DNA of 49,511 nucleotides, taken from the NCBI GenBank assembly GCA_037379885.1, contig JARRJC010000012.1, forward strand, positions 1 through 49,511, read 5' to 3'. Position 1 is the stretch's first letter, and each line of letters begins with the position of its first letter. The stretch comes from Limibacillus sp. GTDB lineage: Bacteria > Pseudomonadota > Alphaproteobacteria > Kiloniellales > CECT-8803. The notes under the pieces are model-generated. The model did not search any database. It had not been told where the DNA came from and saw only the letters and a list, made by a program, of their open reading frames with translations. Positions 42,048 to 49,511 of the stretch are shown here, in pieces. The position numbers and the translations under genes are program-made.

Positions 42048-42956
42048 CTAGCGTTCCTTCACCAGCGTGCCGATGCCGCGGTCGGTGAAGATCTCCAGCA
42101 ACATGGCGTGGGGCACGCGGCCGTCCAGGATCACGGCGGCGTCGACGCCGTTCTGAACGGCGCTGACGCAGGTCTCCAGCTTGGGGATCATGCCGCCGGA
42201 AATGGTGCCGTCCTGTTGCAGCGCCTTCACCTGCTCGACCGTCAGGTCGGGGATCAGGTTGTTTTCCTTGTCCAGCACCCCGACGACGTCGGTCAGCAGA
42301 AGCAAGCGCGAAGCGCCCATGGCCGAGGCGATGGCCCCGGCGACGGTATCGGCGTTGATGTTGTAGGTCTCTCCGTTGGCGCCCATGCCGATCGGCGCGA
42401 TCACCGGGATGATCCCGGCCTGCTCCAGATCGGTGAGGATGCGCGGGTTCACCTTGGTCGGCTCGCCCACGAAGCCCAGGTCGAGGATCTTCTCGATGTT
42501 GGAGTTCTCGTCGCGCTTGGTGCGGCGCAGCTTGGTCGCCTGGATCAGGTTCCCGTCCTTGCCGGAAAGCCCGACGGCGGTGCCGCCGGCCTCGGAGATG
42601 GCCTGCACGATGGATTTGTTGATGGAGCCGGACAGCACCATCTCGACGATCTCCACCGTCTTCTGGTCGGTGACCCGCAGGCCGTCGACGAAGTCGGACT
42701 TCACCTCCAGCCGCTCCAGCATCTTGCCGATCTGCGGGCCGCCGCCGTGCACCACGATGGGATTGATGCCGACCTGCTTCATCAGGACGATGTCGCGCGC
42801 GAAGATGCGCGCGAGCTGGTCGTCGCCCATGGCGTGCCCGCCGTACTTGACGACGCAGGAGCGCCCGGCGTAGCGGCGCATGAAGGGCAGGGCCTCGGTG
42901 ATGGTCTCCGCCGTGCGCAGCCAGTGCTTGGTCTCGCTGATGGATTTCTGCGTCAT
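42048..42956 (-). CDS. argB: Acetylglutamate kinase
   Basis: A 302-residue amino-acid kinase that phosphorylates N-acetylglutamate, the second step of arginine synthesis. [59 protein letters not shown] and [10 protein letters not shown] are family motifs. The N-terminal helix ([22 protein letters not shown]) is that of arginine-inhibited, hexameric enzymes, so feedback inhibition is likely. The start at 42956 is chosen over an in-frame ATG nine codons upstream by homology. It is last in the rpmH-to-argB gene run. Confidence 0.96.
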   Translation of the reverse strand: MTQKSISETKHWLRTAETITEALPFMRRYAGRSCVVKYGGHAMGDDQLARIFARDIVLMKQVGINPIVVHGGGPQIGKMLERLEVKSDFVDGLRVTDQKTVEIVEMVLSGSINKSIVQAISEAGGTAVGLSGKDGNLIQATKLRRTKRDENSNIEKILDLGFVGEPTKVNPRILTDLEQAGIIPVIAPIGMGANGETYNINADTVAGAIASAMGASRLLLLTDVVGVLDKENNLIPDLTVEQVKALQQDGTISGGMIPKLETCVSAVQNGVDAAVILDGRVPHAMLLEIFTDRGIGTLVKER

Positions 42957-43001
42957 GGGCTCCTGGCCTCCCGCTCCCCTCATTCTAAGTCTTCTTCGCT
43001 T

Positions 43002-43688
43002 CTAGAGCCGCTCCGGCTCTTCGGGCGGCGCGCCTTCGGACAGGCTCGCGAGCTGCGCGCGCAGCTCCTCGATCCCCCAGCCCTTCAAGGCGGATGTCAT
43101 TACCATATCCGGATAGGCCGCGACATGGCGAGCCACCTCTGCGCTGCTTTTGGCGAGCAGCGCCTGCTGCTCCTCCAGGGTGATCTTGTCGGCCTTGGTG
43201 AAGATCAGCTGATAGGAGACGGCGGCCTTGTCCAACTCCTTCATGACCTCCCGGTCGCTGTCCTTCAGGCCATGCCGTGCGTCGATCAGAAGGCAGACGC
43301 GGCGCAGGGACGGGCGGCCCTTCAGGAAGGCGCGCGTCAGGCGGGTCCAGGCGGAAACGCTCTTCTTGTCGGCGCGCGCGTAGCCGTAGCCGGGCAGGTC
43401 GACCAGCCGCAGGCGCCCGCCCAGATCGAAGAAGATGAGCTGCTGGGTGCGCCCCGGCGTGTTGGAGGTGCGCGCCAGCGTCTGGCGCCCGGTCAGCGCG
43501 TTGACCAGGGAGGACTTGCCGACGTTGGAGCGGCCCGCAAAGGCGATCTCCGGCAGGTCGCTCTCGGGCAGCTGGTCGAGCCCGGCGGCGGCGATCATGA
43601 ACTGACAGTCTTGCGCAAAGAGCCAGCGGCCATGGGCGCGCTGGGCTTCGCCCGGCGCGGTTCCGACCTTGGCGGGATCGGGGTCCAT
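43002..43688 (-). CDS. engB: Ribosome biogenesis GTP-binding protein YihA/YsxC
   Basis: A 228-residue small GTPase required for 50S subunit assembly. G1 is GRSNVGKSSLVNAL, G2/G3 are NTPGRTQQLIFF and LVDLPGYGYARA, G4 is FTKADKI, and G5 is MTSALKGWGIEEL. AFAGRSNVGKSSL immediately after LPESDLPEIA is typical. It lies 25 bp downstream of yidC and upstream of argB on the same strand, as in many alphaproteobacteria. Confidence 0.96.
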   Translation of the reverse strand: MDPDPAKVGTAPGEAQRAHGRWLFAQDCQFMIAAAGLDQLPESDLPEIAFAGRSNVGKSSLVNALTGRQTLARTSNTPGRTQQLIFFDLGGRLRLVDLPGYGYARADKKSVSAWTRLTRAFLKGRPSLRRVCLLIDARHGLKDSDREVMKELDKAAVSYQLIFTKADKITLEEQQALLAKSSAEVARHVAAYPDMVMTSALKGWGIEELRAQLASLSEGAPPEEPERL

Positions 43689-43712
43689 GACCTCAGCTCC
43701 CCCTTTCGCGAG

Positions 43713-45491
43713 CTAGCTCGTGCGCTTCTTCGGATTGCGCCCGATCGGGACGCCCTGGCGCTTCATGATCACGGCCTGCTGCAGGATCGAAAGCGTGTTG
43801 TTCCAGGTCCAGTAGATCACCAGACCGGCGGGGAAGCCCGCCAGGATGAAGGTGAAGAAGATCGGCATGAGCTGGAAGATCATGGCCTGGGTCTTGTCCG
43901 GCGGCGCCGGGTTCAAGAACTGCTGGAACCACATGGTGCAGCCCATGATCAACGGCCAGACGCCGATCGAGAGGATCGCCAGCGGTCCCAGGTCCGGAAC
44001 CGTGTAGGGCAGGAGGCCGAAGAGGTTCAGGACCGAAGTGGGATCCTTGGCCGAGAGGTCCTGGATCCAGCCGAAGAAGGGCGCATGGCGCATCTCGATG
44101 GTGACGAAGAGCACCTTGTAGAGCGAGAAGAAGACCGGAATCTGAACCAGGATCGGCAGACAGCCGGAAAGCGGGTTCACCTTCTCCTTCTTGTAGAGCT
44201 CCATCATGCCCTGATTGAGCTTCTGCTTGTCGTCGCCATAGCGCTCGCGCAGCTCCTGCATTTCAGGGGCGAGCTTGCGCATCTTGGCCATGGATTTATA
44301 GGACTTGTTGGCGAGCGGGAAGAAGATCAGCTTGATGATGACCGTCAGCGCCAGGATCGAAATGCCGAAGTTCCCGAAGATGCCGTGGAACCAGTGCAGC
44401 GCGTAGAAGATCGGCTTGGTCAGGAAGTAGAACCAGCCCCAGTCCACCGCCAGCTCGAAGCGGTCCACGCCCTGATCCTGATAGTCGTCCAGCAGGGTCG
44501 TGACCTTGGCGCCCGCGAAGATGCGGTTGGTGACCTCCGCGCTGGCGCCGGCGGGGATCTCCTGCACCGGCTCCAGATAGTCGGCCTGATAGCGGGCCTC
44601 CGCGCCCTCGCCGCCCGAATGGACGAAGCGCGAGGAATAGGTGACCGACTGATCCGGCACCAGGGCGACCAGCCAGTACTTGTCGGTGATGCCCAGCCAG
44701 CCGCCGGTGGAGGTCTGTTCGATCCGCCCCTCTTCGACCAGGTCGTCGTAGTCGACCTCCTTCAAGGTGCTGTCGAAGACCCCCAGAAGACCTTCATGCA
44801 GGATGTAGAAGCCGGAAATCTCCGGCGTTCCGCGCCGCGAAACCAGGCCGTAGGGCGCCAGCGACACCGTCTGGCCGCTGTCGTTGGTGACGCGCTGGGT
44901 GACGGAGAACATGTAGTCTTCGTCCAGCGCGTAGCGCCGCTCGAAGGTCAGGCCCTGGCCGTTGTCCCAGGTCAGCGTGACGGGATTGTCGGGCGTGAGT
45001 GGGCCGCCCTCGGCCTGCCACAGCGTGTCGTTGTTCGGCAGCGTGATCGCGCTGTCCGCGCTCGACCAGCCGATGTCGGCGAAGTAACCCTGGCCGCCGC
45101 CCGCGGGATGCAGCAGGCGGATCGGCGGGCTGTTCTCGTCCAGTTCCTGGCGGTAGTTGCTGAGGATCAGGTCGTCGATGCGCCCGCCGGTCAGGCGGAT
45201 CGAGCCGACCAGCTTGTCGCTGCGGATTTCCAGGCGCGGGTCGGCGGCGAGGATCTCTTCCTGGCTCTGGCCGGTCACCTCTGCGCCTTCGCTACCGGGC
45301 GCGGGCGCGACCCCGCCCGGTGAAGTCTCACCGCCGGGCTGCGGGGTCGGCACGCTGGACTCTTGGCTCGCGGCGCGCTGTTGGGCCAGCTGCTGGGCCT
45401 CCTGCTGGCGCGGCAGTTCATAGAAGAACTGGAAACCGAAGATGATGGCCACCGACAAGGCGATGGCGATGATCATGTTCTTCTGGTCCAT
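43713..45491 (-). CDS. yidC: Membrane protein insertase YidC
   Basis: A 592-residue insertase of the inner membrane. The first helix is MIIAIALSVAIIFGFQFFY, followed by a Gln/Pro-rich linker and a large periplasmic domain with beta-sandwich strands (TGGRIDDLILSNYRQELDENSP). The C-terminal part has the five conserved helices (WFHGIFGNFGISILALTVIIKLIFFPLA, GCLPILVQIPVFFSLYKVLF and so on) and ends in a basic tail. It inserts proteins with or without SecYEG. It overlaps yidD by one base and sits in the rpmH-rnpA-yidD-yidC order. Confidence 0.97.
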   Translation of the reverse strand: MDQKNMIIAIALSVAIIFGFQFFYELPRQQEAQQLAQQRAASQESSVPTPQPGGETSPGGVAPAPGSEGAEVTGQSQEEILAADPRLEIRSDKLVGSIRLTGGRIDDLILSNYRQELDENSPPIRLLHPAGGGQGYFADIGWSSADSAITLPNNDTLWQAEGGPLTPDNPVTLTWDNGQGLTFERRYALDEDYMFSVTQRVTNDSGQTVSLAPYGLVSRRGTPEISGFYILHEGLLGVFDSTLKEVDYDDLVEEGRIEQTSTGGWLGITDKYWLVALVPDQSVTYSSRFVHSGGEGAEARYQADYLEPVQEIPAGASAEVTNRIFAGAKVTTLLDDYQDQGVDRFELAVDWGWFYFLTKPIFYALHWFHGIFGNFGISILALTVIIKLIFFPLANKSYKSMAKMRKLAPEMQELRERYGDDKQKLNQGMMELYKKEKVNPLSGCLPILVQIPVFFSLYKVLFVTIEMRHAPFFGWIQDLSAKDPTSVLNLFGLLPYTVPDLGPLAILSIGVWPLIMGCTMWFQQFLNPAPPDKTQAMIFQLMPIFFTFILAGFPAGLVIYWTWNNTLSILQQAVIMKRQGVPIGRNPKKRTS

Positions 45492-45802
45492 CAGGCTTCG
45501 GCTCCTCGAGGCTTGTCAGTTTCTTGGTGCTTGCAGTTATGGTGTTCCGCGGGCTTGTCCGCCAGGGGCAGAGGCACCGGGTCGTAGCCGGACCCGCCCC
45601 AGGGATTGCAGCGCGCAATGCGCCGCGCCGCCAGCCAGCCGCCCTTGATCGCACCGTGACGCTGCACGGCTTCCAGTCCGTATTCCGAACAGCTGGGGGC
45701 AAAGCGGCAGCGCTGGCCCATGATGGAGGCCAGCGAATAGCGGTAGACCAGGATCAGGCCCATCAGAAGGCGGGCGGGCAGGGCGCGCAGAAAGCCGATC
45801 AT
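45491..45802 (-). CDS. yidD: Membrane protein insertion efficiency factor YidD
   Basis: A 103-residue protein with the diagnostic motif LVYRYSLASIMGQRCRFAPSCSEYGLEAVQRHG, quoted here only by its key elements: the RCRF-Cys-Ser-Tyr core and the GGWLAARRIARCNPWGGSGYDPVP end. It helps YidC-dependent insertion and lies between rnpA (ATGA overlap) and yidC (1-bp overlap). Confidence 0.95.
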   Translation of the reverse strand: MIGFLRALPARLLMGLILVYRYSLASIMGQRCRFAPSCSEYGLEAVQRHGAIKGGWLAARRIARCNPWGGSGYDPVPLPLADKPAEHHNCKHQETDKPRGAEA

Positions 45803-46215
45803 TTCACCCCGGCTCCCGCTTGGCCGCGCTCGCGCTCGGCCAGACGTTCCACGGCGCTGCGCAGGTCGGCCACCAGGGCGGGATAGGCGCGGCCCAGGGT
45901 CGCCTTGCGCCCGATCAGCACGTAGTCCGTGCCGGGCTGGCCGCTGGCGGGCAGAACCTCGGCGGCCGCGGCGCGCAGGCGGCGGCGCGCGCGGTTACGG
46001 TCCACCGCCGGGCCGACCTTGCGGCTGGTGGTGAAACCTACGCGGATCTGCTCTTGGGATGGCACGTCTCGACCCCCTTGGCGCGGCGTTTCCTGCGGTT
46101 CGGGATTGCGCCTTCGGGCCTGAAGAATCAAGCCCGGCGTGACCCATTTACGGCCCGAGGCCGCCACGCGCAGGAATTCGGACCGCTTCTTGAGCCGCCC
46201 GAGGGGCCCCGGCAT
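45799..46215 (-). CDS. rnpA: Ribonuclease P protein component
   Basis: A 138-residue basic protein, the protein subunit of RNase P that aids removal of tRNA 5' leaders. RLKKRSEFLRVAASGRKW and the signature RVGFTTSRKVGPAVDRNRARRRLR are present. An insertion of Arg/Pro/Gln-rich residues (~34-56) between the two lengthens it slightly compared with the ~120-residue norm. Its ATG is only five bases after the rpmH stop, so the two are translated from one message. Confidence 0.96.
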   Translation of the reverse strand: MPGPLGRLKKRSEFLRVAASGRKWVTPGLILQARRRNPEPQETPRQGGRDVPSQEQIRVGFTTSRKVGPAVDRNRARRRLRAAAAEVLPASGQPGTDYVLIGRKATLGRAYPALVADLRSAVERLAERERGQAGAGVK

Positions 46216-46220
46216 CTCTT

Positions 46221-46355
46221 TTAGGCGGACAGGCGCTTGCGACCCCGTGCACGGCGCGCGGCGAGAACCTTGCGGCCACCAACAGTGGCCTTACGCGCGC
46301 GGAAGCCATGACGGCGCTTGCGGACCAGCACGCTCGGCTGATAGGTGCGCTTCAC
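46221..46355 (-). CDS. rpmH: 50S ribosomal protein L34
   Basis: A 44-residue gene from GTG at 46355 to TAA at 46221. The protein begins [20 protein letters not shown] and ends GRKRLSA, which is unmistakable for L34. The GTG start is fixed because the family always begins with MKRT(Y/F)QPS. Its promoter (TTGACA-N17-TATACA) is ~80 bp upstream. It heads the rpmH-rnpA-yidD-yidC-engB-argB run. Confidence 0.97.
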   Translation of the reverse strand: MKRTYQPSVLVRKRRHGFRARKATVGGRKVLAARRARGRKRLSA

Positions 46356-46437
46356 TTGTCGTCTCCGTCTTCGTCTAAATAAAGCGAGCGGCGGCCAAGG
46401 GTTCGCCGGGCCGCCTCTCTACGTGTTTGAAGGGGGC

Positions 46438-46466
46438 TGTATAAGCACGCCAAGCGCCTCTGTCAA
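46438..46466 (-). promoter_or_regulatory. Strong sigma70 promoter for rpmH
   Basis: On the minus strand TTGACA (46461-46466) and TATACA (46438-46443) are separated by exactly 17 bases, nearly perfect consensus. It drives the ribosomal protein L34 / RNase P / YidC run. The divergent region to the VTT gene (46356-46627) contains no recognisable DnaA boxes or other genes. Confidence 0.85.
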
Positions 46467-46627
46467 CGACGCCAGGAGGCTTTTGCAAAGGGAATTTGTC
46501 GCAGGGCGCCGGCGCTTCACGGTCACCGGGGGCTCACTGTAAGGTGAATGGGGTGTTATCGCCCGCGATGTTACATAGCCTGGGGCTCGCAAGACCGGGC
46601 TTTGCAACAGGTGGGGAGATTGAAAGG

Positions 46628-47410
46628 ATGACGGTCATGCGCGATCCCGTCGAGGAGACCAAGAGCAAGGCGGGAGAGACCGAACTGCCGCCTGCTCCCA
46701 AGCGTCGCCTGAGCGTCAAGCGTTTGATTCCGGTGGGAATTCTGCTGACCGGGCTGGTTGCTTTCTTCGCTTTGGACCTCGACCGCTTCCTGTCCTACCA
46801 AACGCTGGTGGACAACCGCGACTGGTTGCAGATGCAGGTCGCGGAGAACCGCGCGCTTACCTATCTCGCCTTCATGGCGATCTATGCGGTGGTGATCGCC
46901 TTTTCGATTCCCGGCGGCACCATCATGACCCTGGCCGGCGGTTTTCTGTTCGGCACCTGGATCGGCGGATCGCTCACTGTCCTGGCGGCGACTCTTGGCT
47001 CAACGGCGGTCTTCCTGGCGGCACGCAGCGCGCTGGGCGGGGCGCTGAGGGCGCGGGCCGGCGGCTATCTCGACCGCATGGAAAAGGGCTTCCAGGAAAA
47101 CGCGCTCAGCTACCTGCTGGTGCTGCGTCTGGTTCCGATCTTCCCCTTCTGGCTGGTCAACATCGTCCCGGCCCTGCTGGGCGTGCCCTTGAGGACCTAT
47201 GTCCTGGGCACGCTGGCGGGCATCATTCCCGGCACCTTCGTCTACGCGTCCGTCGGCGCCGGGCTGGGCAGCCTGCTGGACCGGGGCGAGACGCCGGATT
47301 TCGGCATCATCTTCGACCCGCAGGTCCTGCTCCCGCTTCTGGCGCTGTCGGCGCTGGCGCTGCTGCCGGTCGCCTATCGTCGTTTCAAGAACCGCAACGC
47401 CAAGGCGTGA
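46628..47410 (+). CDS. TVP38/TMEM64 (VTT domain, DedA-like) membrane protein
   Basis: A 260-residue inner-membrane protein with a cytoplasmic basic N-terminus, a first helix (IPVGILLTGLVAFFAL), and a VTT/SNARE-associated domain: AFSIPGGTIMTLAGGFLFG, TLGSTAVFLAARSALGG, the conserved LRLVPIFPFWLVNIVPALLGV and GTLAGIIPGTFVYASVGAGLG. Members are linked to lipid scrambling and undecaprenyl or metal transport; the role here is unknown. The start at 46628 has GGGGAG nine bases upstream; ATG 46637 is an alternative. The next gene, a mercuric-reductase-like flavoprotein, forms a recurrent pair with this family in bacteria. Confidence 0.88.
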   Translation: MTVMRDPVEETKSKAGETELPPAPKRRLSVKRLIPVGILLTGLVAFFALDLDRFLSYQTLVDNRDWLQMQVAENRALTYLAFMAIYAVVIAFSIPGGTIMTLAGGFLFGTWIGGSLTVLAATLGSTAVFLAARSALGGALRARAGGYLDRMEKGFQENALSYLLVLRLVPIFPFWLVNIVPALLGVPLRTYVLGTLAGIIPGTFVYASVGAGLGSLLDRGETPDFGIIFDPQVLLPLLALSALALLPVAYRRFKNRNAKA

Positions 47411-47431
47411 CGGTTATCCTGATAGTATGAA

Positions 47432-47451
47432 GGCCCGGCGCTGACCGGGCC
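47432..47451 (+). other. Intercistronic hairpin between VTT and flavoprotein genes
   Basis: GGCCCGG (47432-47438) pairs with CCGGGCC (47445-47451) around a 6-base loop, without a T-tract. It may stabilise the upstream message or act as a weak terminator. Confidence 0.45.
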
Positions 47452-47476
47452 GACCAGACAAAAAGAGGGTTGCGGC

Positions 47477-48904
47477 ATGGCCGACAGGATTGACTGCGAT
47501 ATCTGCGTGATCGGCGGCGGCTCCGCCGGTCTCACGGTGGCCGCCGGCGGCTCGCAGCTCGGCGCCAAGGTGGTGCTGATCGAAGGCGGGGAGATGGGCG
47601 GCGACTGCCTCAATGTCGGCTGCGTTCCCTCCAAGGCGCTGATCGCCGCGGCCAAAGCGGCTCACGCAGGCTCAGCAGCGGCTCCCTTCGGCGTCACCTA
47701 CGATCCGCCCAAGGTGGATTTTCCGGCCGTCATGGATCACGTGAAGGACGTGATAGCCAGCATCGCCCCGGTCGATTCCCAGGAACGCTTCGAGGGGCTG
47801 GGCGTCACGGTCCTGCGCGACTGGGCCCGCTTCAAGGACGAGAAGACCGTGATCGCCGGGGACAAGGAGATCACGGCCAAGCGCTTCGTGGTGGCGACCG
47901 GCTCGCGGCCCATGGTGCCGCCTGTGCCGGGCTTGGACGGCGTGTCCTTCCTGACCAACGAGACCCTTTTCGATCTGCGCGAGCAGCCCGACCACCTGAT
48001 CGTCATGGGCGGCGGTCCGATCGGCTGCGAGCTGGCCCAGTCCTTCGCCCGTCTGGGCAGCAAGGTGACGCTGCTGGAGATGGCCAGCATCCTGCCCAAG
48101 GACGACCCGGAATGCGTGGCCGTGGTGCGCGCGCACCTGGAAGCGGACGGCGTGGAGATTCACGAAGGCGCGAAGGTGGTCGCCGTGGAGAAGAGCGGCG
48201 CTGGGATAACGGTTTCCGTCGAGGCGGGAGAGACGAGCGAGACGATCACCGGCAGCCACCTGCTGGTCGCCGCCGGCCGCAAGGTGACGACCGATGGCCT
48301 CGATCTTGAGAAGGCGGGCGTGAAGTACGACCGGCGCGGCGTCACGGTGGACGAGCGGCAGCGTTCGACCTCCAACAGGCGGGTCTATGCGCTGGGCGAT
48401 GTCGGGGGCAACCCGCAGTTCACCCACATGGCGGGCTACGGCGGCGCGCTTTTCATCCGCGACTTCCTGTTCCGGCTGCCGGGCCGCGTCAGCCTTTCCG
48501 CCTTCCCCTGGGTCACCTACAGCGATCCGGAGCTGGCCCATGTCGGGATGACCGAGGCCGTGGCGCGCGACAAGGGGGAGCGCTTCGAGGTGCTGCGCTG
48601 GTCCTTCGCCGAGAACGACCGGGCCCAGGCCGAGCGCAAGACGGACGGCCTTCTGAAGGCGATCGTCACCCCCAAGGGCAAGATCCTGGGATGCTCCATC
48701 GCGGGACCCGGCGCGGGCGAATTGATCCAACCCTGGATCCTGGCGATTCACGGCGGCCAGAAGATCGGCAAGCTGGCCACGATGATCGCGCCCTATCCGA
48801 CCTTCGGCGAGGTCAGCAAGCGCGGCGCCGGTTCCTTCTATACGCCCAAGCTCTTCTCCGGGCGCACCAAGACACTGGTGCGCTGGCTTCTGAAACTCGG
48901 GTGA
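47477..48904 (+). CDS. Mercuric reductase-like FAD/NAD(P) pyridine nucleotide-disulfide oxidoreductase
   Basis: A 475-residue class I flavoprotein. FAD motif GGGSAG, redox-active C44-x4-C49 in GGDCLNVGCVPSKAL, NAD(P) loop GGGPIG, and the second FAD motif YALGDVGGN. It resembles dihydrolipoyl dehydrogenase and MerA, but the usual His-Pro of the C-terminal active site is replaced by Tyr-Pro in APYPTFGEV, and the paired C-terminal Cys of mercuric reductase and the N-terminal metal-binding domain are absent. So it is not expected to be a true Lpd, glutathione reductase or MerA. It lies 66 bp after the TVP38/VTT gene, with which it is probably functionally linked. Confidence 0.85.
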   Translation: MADRIDCDICVIGGGSAGLTVAAGGSQLGAKVVLIEGGEMGGDCLNVGCVPSKALIAAAKAAHAGSAAAPFGVTYDPPKVDFPAVMDHVKDVIASIAPVDSQERFEGLGVTVLRDWARFKDEKTVIAGDKEITAKRFVVATGSRPMVPPVPGLDGVSFLTNETLFDLREQPDHLIVMGGGPIGCELAQSFARLGSKVTLLEMASILPKDDPECVAVVRAHLEADGVEIHEGAKVVAVEKSGAGITVSVEAGETSETITGSHLLVAAGRKVTTDGLDLEKAGVKYDRRGVTVDERQRSTSNRRVYALGDVGGNPQFTHMAGYGGALFIRDFLFRLPGRVSLSAFPWVTYSDPELAHVGMTEAVARDKGERFEVLRWSFAENDRAQAERKTDGLLKAIVTPKGKILGCSIAGPGAGELIQPWILAIHGGQKIGKLATMIAPYPTFGEVSKRGAGSFYTPKLFSGRTKTLVRWLLKLG

Positions 48905-49057
48905 TCCGCTCACGCTTTTGCGAGCATTGGTCACGCTAAGTTGTTTCAGAAACCGGGAACGTGAGTGGCTCCAACCTCAGAAAACAGCCAGTTTCTAGAC
49001 AGGCATCAAGGAGCCTCCGGCGGTTCGGAGGGTCCCCTGAACGAGGAGGTTCATTTC

Positions 49058-49333
49058 ATGTTCAAGAAAACTGCTGTCGCTCTTTCCGTCGTCACTCTCG
49101 CCACCGGCGCTGCGGCTCTGCCGGAGGCCCAGGCCCGTGACTACACCTCGGTGCAGGTCGCGTCCTGCGCGGCCAACCCCTGCAACCCCTGCGCCGCGGC
49201 GGCGTGCAATCCCTGCAACCCCTGCGCGGCCGCCAGCTGCAACCCCTGCAATCCCTGCAGCCCCTGCGCTGTGAAGAAGAACCCCTGCGGCGGCTGCAAC
49301 CCCTGCAACCCCTGCGCGGCGACCAACAACTGA
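49058..49333 (+). CDS. Secreted Cys-rich CNPC-repeat protein
   Basis: A 91-residue protein with GAGGAGGT seven bases ahead of its ATG. Residues 1-27 form a Sec signal peptide ([26 protein letters not shown]). The mature part has 14 Cys in about 60 residues, nine of them in the tripeptide NPC and one in SPC, arranged as NPCNPC blocks separated by Ala/Ser spacers, and ends in TNN. The density and the CxxC geometry point to metal binding, such as copper or zinc, or to a disulfide-rich envelope protein. I recognise no named family. It follows the flavoprotein gene by ~150 bp and is closed by strong hairpins, so it may be abundantly expressed. Confidence 0.85.
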   Translation: MFKKTAVALSVVTLATGAAALPEAQARDYTSVQVASCAANPCNPCAAAACNPCNPCAAASCNPCNPCSPCAVKKNPCGGCNPCNPCAATNN

Positions 49334-49345
49334 CCGCTCTCCCCG

Positions 49346-49390
49346 GACGCGCCGGGTGTAGGGGCCTTTAAGCCCCTTTGCCCGGGCGTC
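49346..49390 (+). terminator. Compound hairpin after the CNPC gene
   Basis: GACGC-g-CCGGG (49346-49356) pairs with CCCGGGCGTC (49381-49390) with one bulge, enclosing an inner hairpin GGGGC (49361-49365) / GCCCC (49372-49376) followed by TTT. Confidence 0.6.
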
Positions 49391-49400
49391 TCTCTCGAAG

Positions 49401-49443
49401 AAGCGCCGGCCGAAAGCGATCATCTTTCGACCGGCGCTTTTTT
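49401..49443 (+). terminator. Intrinsic terminator before the last gene
   Basis: AAGCGCCGG-c-CGAAAG (49401-49416) pairs with CTTTCG-a-CCGGCGCTT (from 49424), a stem of about 15 bp, followed by a TTTTTT run to 49443. Confidence 0.92.
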
Positions 49444-49470
49444 GCGCCCTGCGTGGTATAAATCGGCCTC

Positions 49471-49511
49471 ATGAAGGAAAAGCGCTTAAGCTTGCCGCCT
49501 CTGGCGAAGGG
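49471..49511 (+). CDS. Start of a gene cut by the window end
   Basis: ATG at 49471 opens a frame MKEKRLSLPPLAKG that is still open at the last base. TATAAA (49457-49462) eight bases before the ATG and the lack of a ribosome-binding site suggest a leaderless transcript. Too little is visible to name the product. Confidence 0.4.
   Translation, partial: MKEKRLSLPPLAK

Noticed and set aside
42957-43001. Another stop-codon duplication at engB (TTCTAAG / TTCTAGA)
   Set aside because: The two copies are short and too divergent to count as a clear tandem duplication, so it was left out of the list.
42108-45323. A 1071-codon open frame on the plus strand opposite argB, engB and yidC
   Set aside because: It lies wholly antisense to clearly recognised genes; in very G+C-rich DNA such long mirror frames arise from codon bias. 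Composition is low-complexity and no family is visible.
46356-46627. Possible replication origin next to rpmH
   Set aside because: The rpmH neighbourhood is origin-proximal in some bacteria, but no DnaA-box cluster, A+T-rich unwinding region or dnaA/dnaN genes are seen here.
49160-49320. Regular DNA repeats resembling a small repeat array
   Set aside because: They are codon repeats of the NPC tripeptide within a coding frame; no spacer structure typical of CRISPR exists.

Overview
This is a very G+C-rich, densely coded bacterial chromosome segment from an alphaproteobacterium, most likely a Rhodospirillales-type lineage (inference). The support is the ornithine decarboxylase / homospermidine synthase pair, the PhaR-PHA locus, and the order rpmH-rnpA-yidD-yidC-engB-argB near dapDE and def-fmt-truA. 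There are no rRNA or tRNA genes, transposases, phage genes or CRISPR arrays that I can see. About fifty protein genes are called. Only the first (cysNC) and last genes are cut by the window edges.

Layout. 1-0.9 kb: 3' end of cysNC (sulfate activation). 1.2-2.8 kb (-): [2Fe-2S] ferredoxin and its FAD reductase. 3.0-6.6 kb (+): a polyamine operon with a sigma70-like promoter, a long structured leader, ornithine decarboxylase, a GNAT and homospermidine synthase, closed by a strong intrinsic terminator. 6.6-12.2 kb (+): GMC oxidoreductase, a PEP-carboxylase-family protein with altered catalytic motifs, and moeB. 12.2-19.3 kb: a hydroxyacid dehydrogenase, SH3 protein, SGNH esterase, Tas-like aldo/keto reductase, RNA ligase-like phosphodiesterase, fructosamine kinase family protein, low-Mr phosphatase and an FrhB-like iron-sulfur flavoprotein. 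19.4-24.0 kb: sirtuin, hydantoinase/oxoprolinase-like protein, then a (-) pair of class I glutamine amidotransferase and GS-fold amidoligase.

24.0-29.4 kb is a polyhydroxyalkanoate locus: divergent phaR, a small PhaE/phasin-like protein whose gene overlaps that of a short PhaC-type synthase by about 280 bp, then phaA, phaB and an AhpD-like protein. Similar dyad motifs lie over the phaR promoter and just downstream of a candidate phaA promoter, and look like PhaR operators. 29.4-34.7 kb: YddG-like exporter, HAD phosphatases, a 43-residue membrane protein, GST, gloB, a methyltransferase and a DUF1761-like membrane protein. 34.8-38.5 kb (+): dapD, dapE, a membrane protein, argC. 38.5-46.4 kb: truA-fmt-def (-), rmuC (+), then the rpmH-rnpA-yidD-yidC-engB-argB run (-). 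46.6 kb to the end (+): TVP38/VTT protein, a mercuric-reductase-like flavoprotein, a secreted Cys-rich CNPC-repeat protein and the start of another gene.

The points most worth following up are: (i) short tandem duplications at the 3' ends of at least six genes, usually copying the stop codon; (ii) the PEPC homologue lacking several canonical active-site residues; (iii) the phaE-like/phaC overlap, in which both frames look protein-like; (iv) the amidoligase-amidotransferase pair next to a hydantoinase/oxoprolinase homologue; (v) the ornithine decarboxylase leader, with a candidate upstream peptide and a hairpin over the ribosome-binding site; and (vi) the CNPC-repeat protein.
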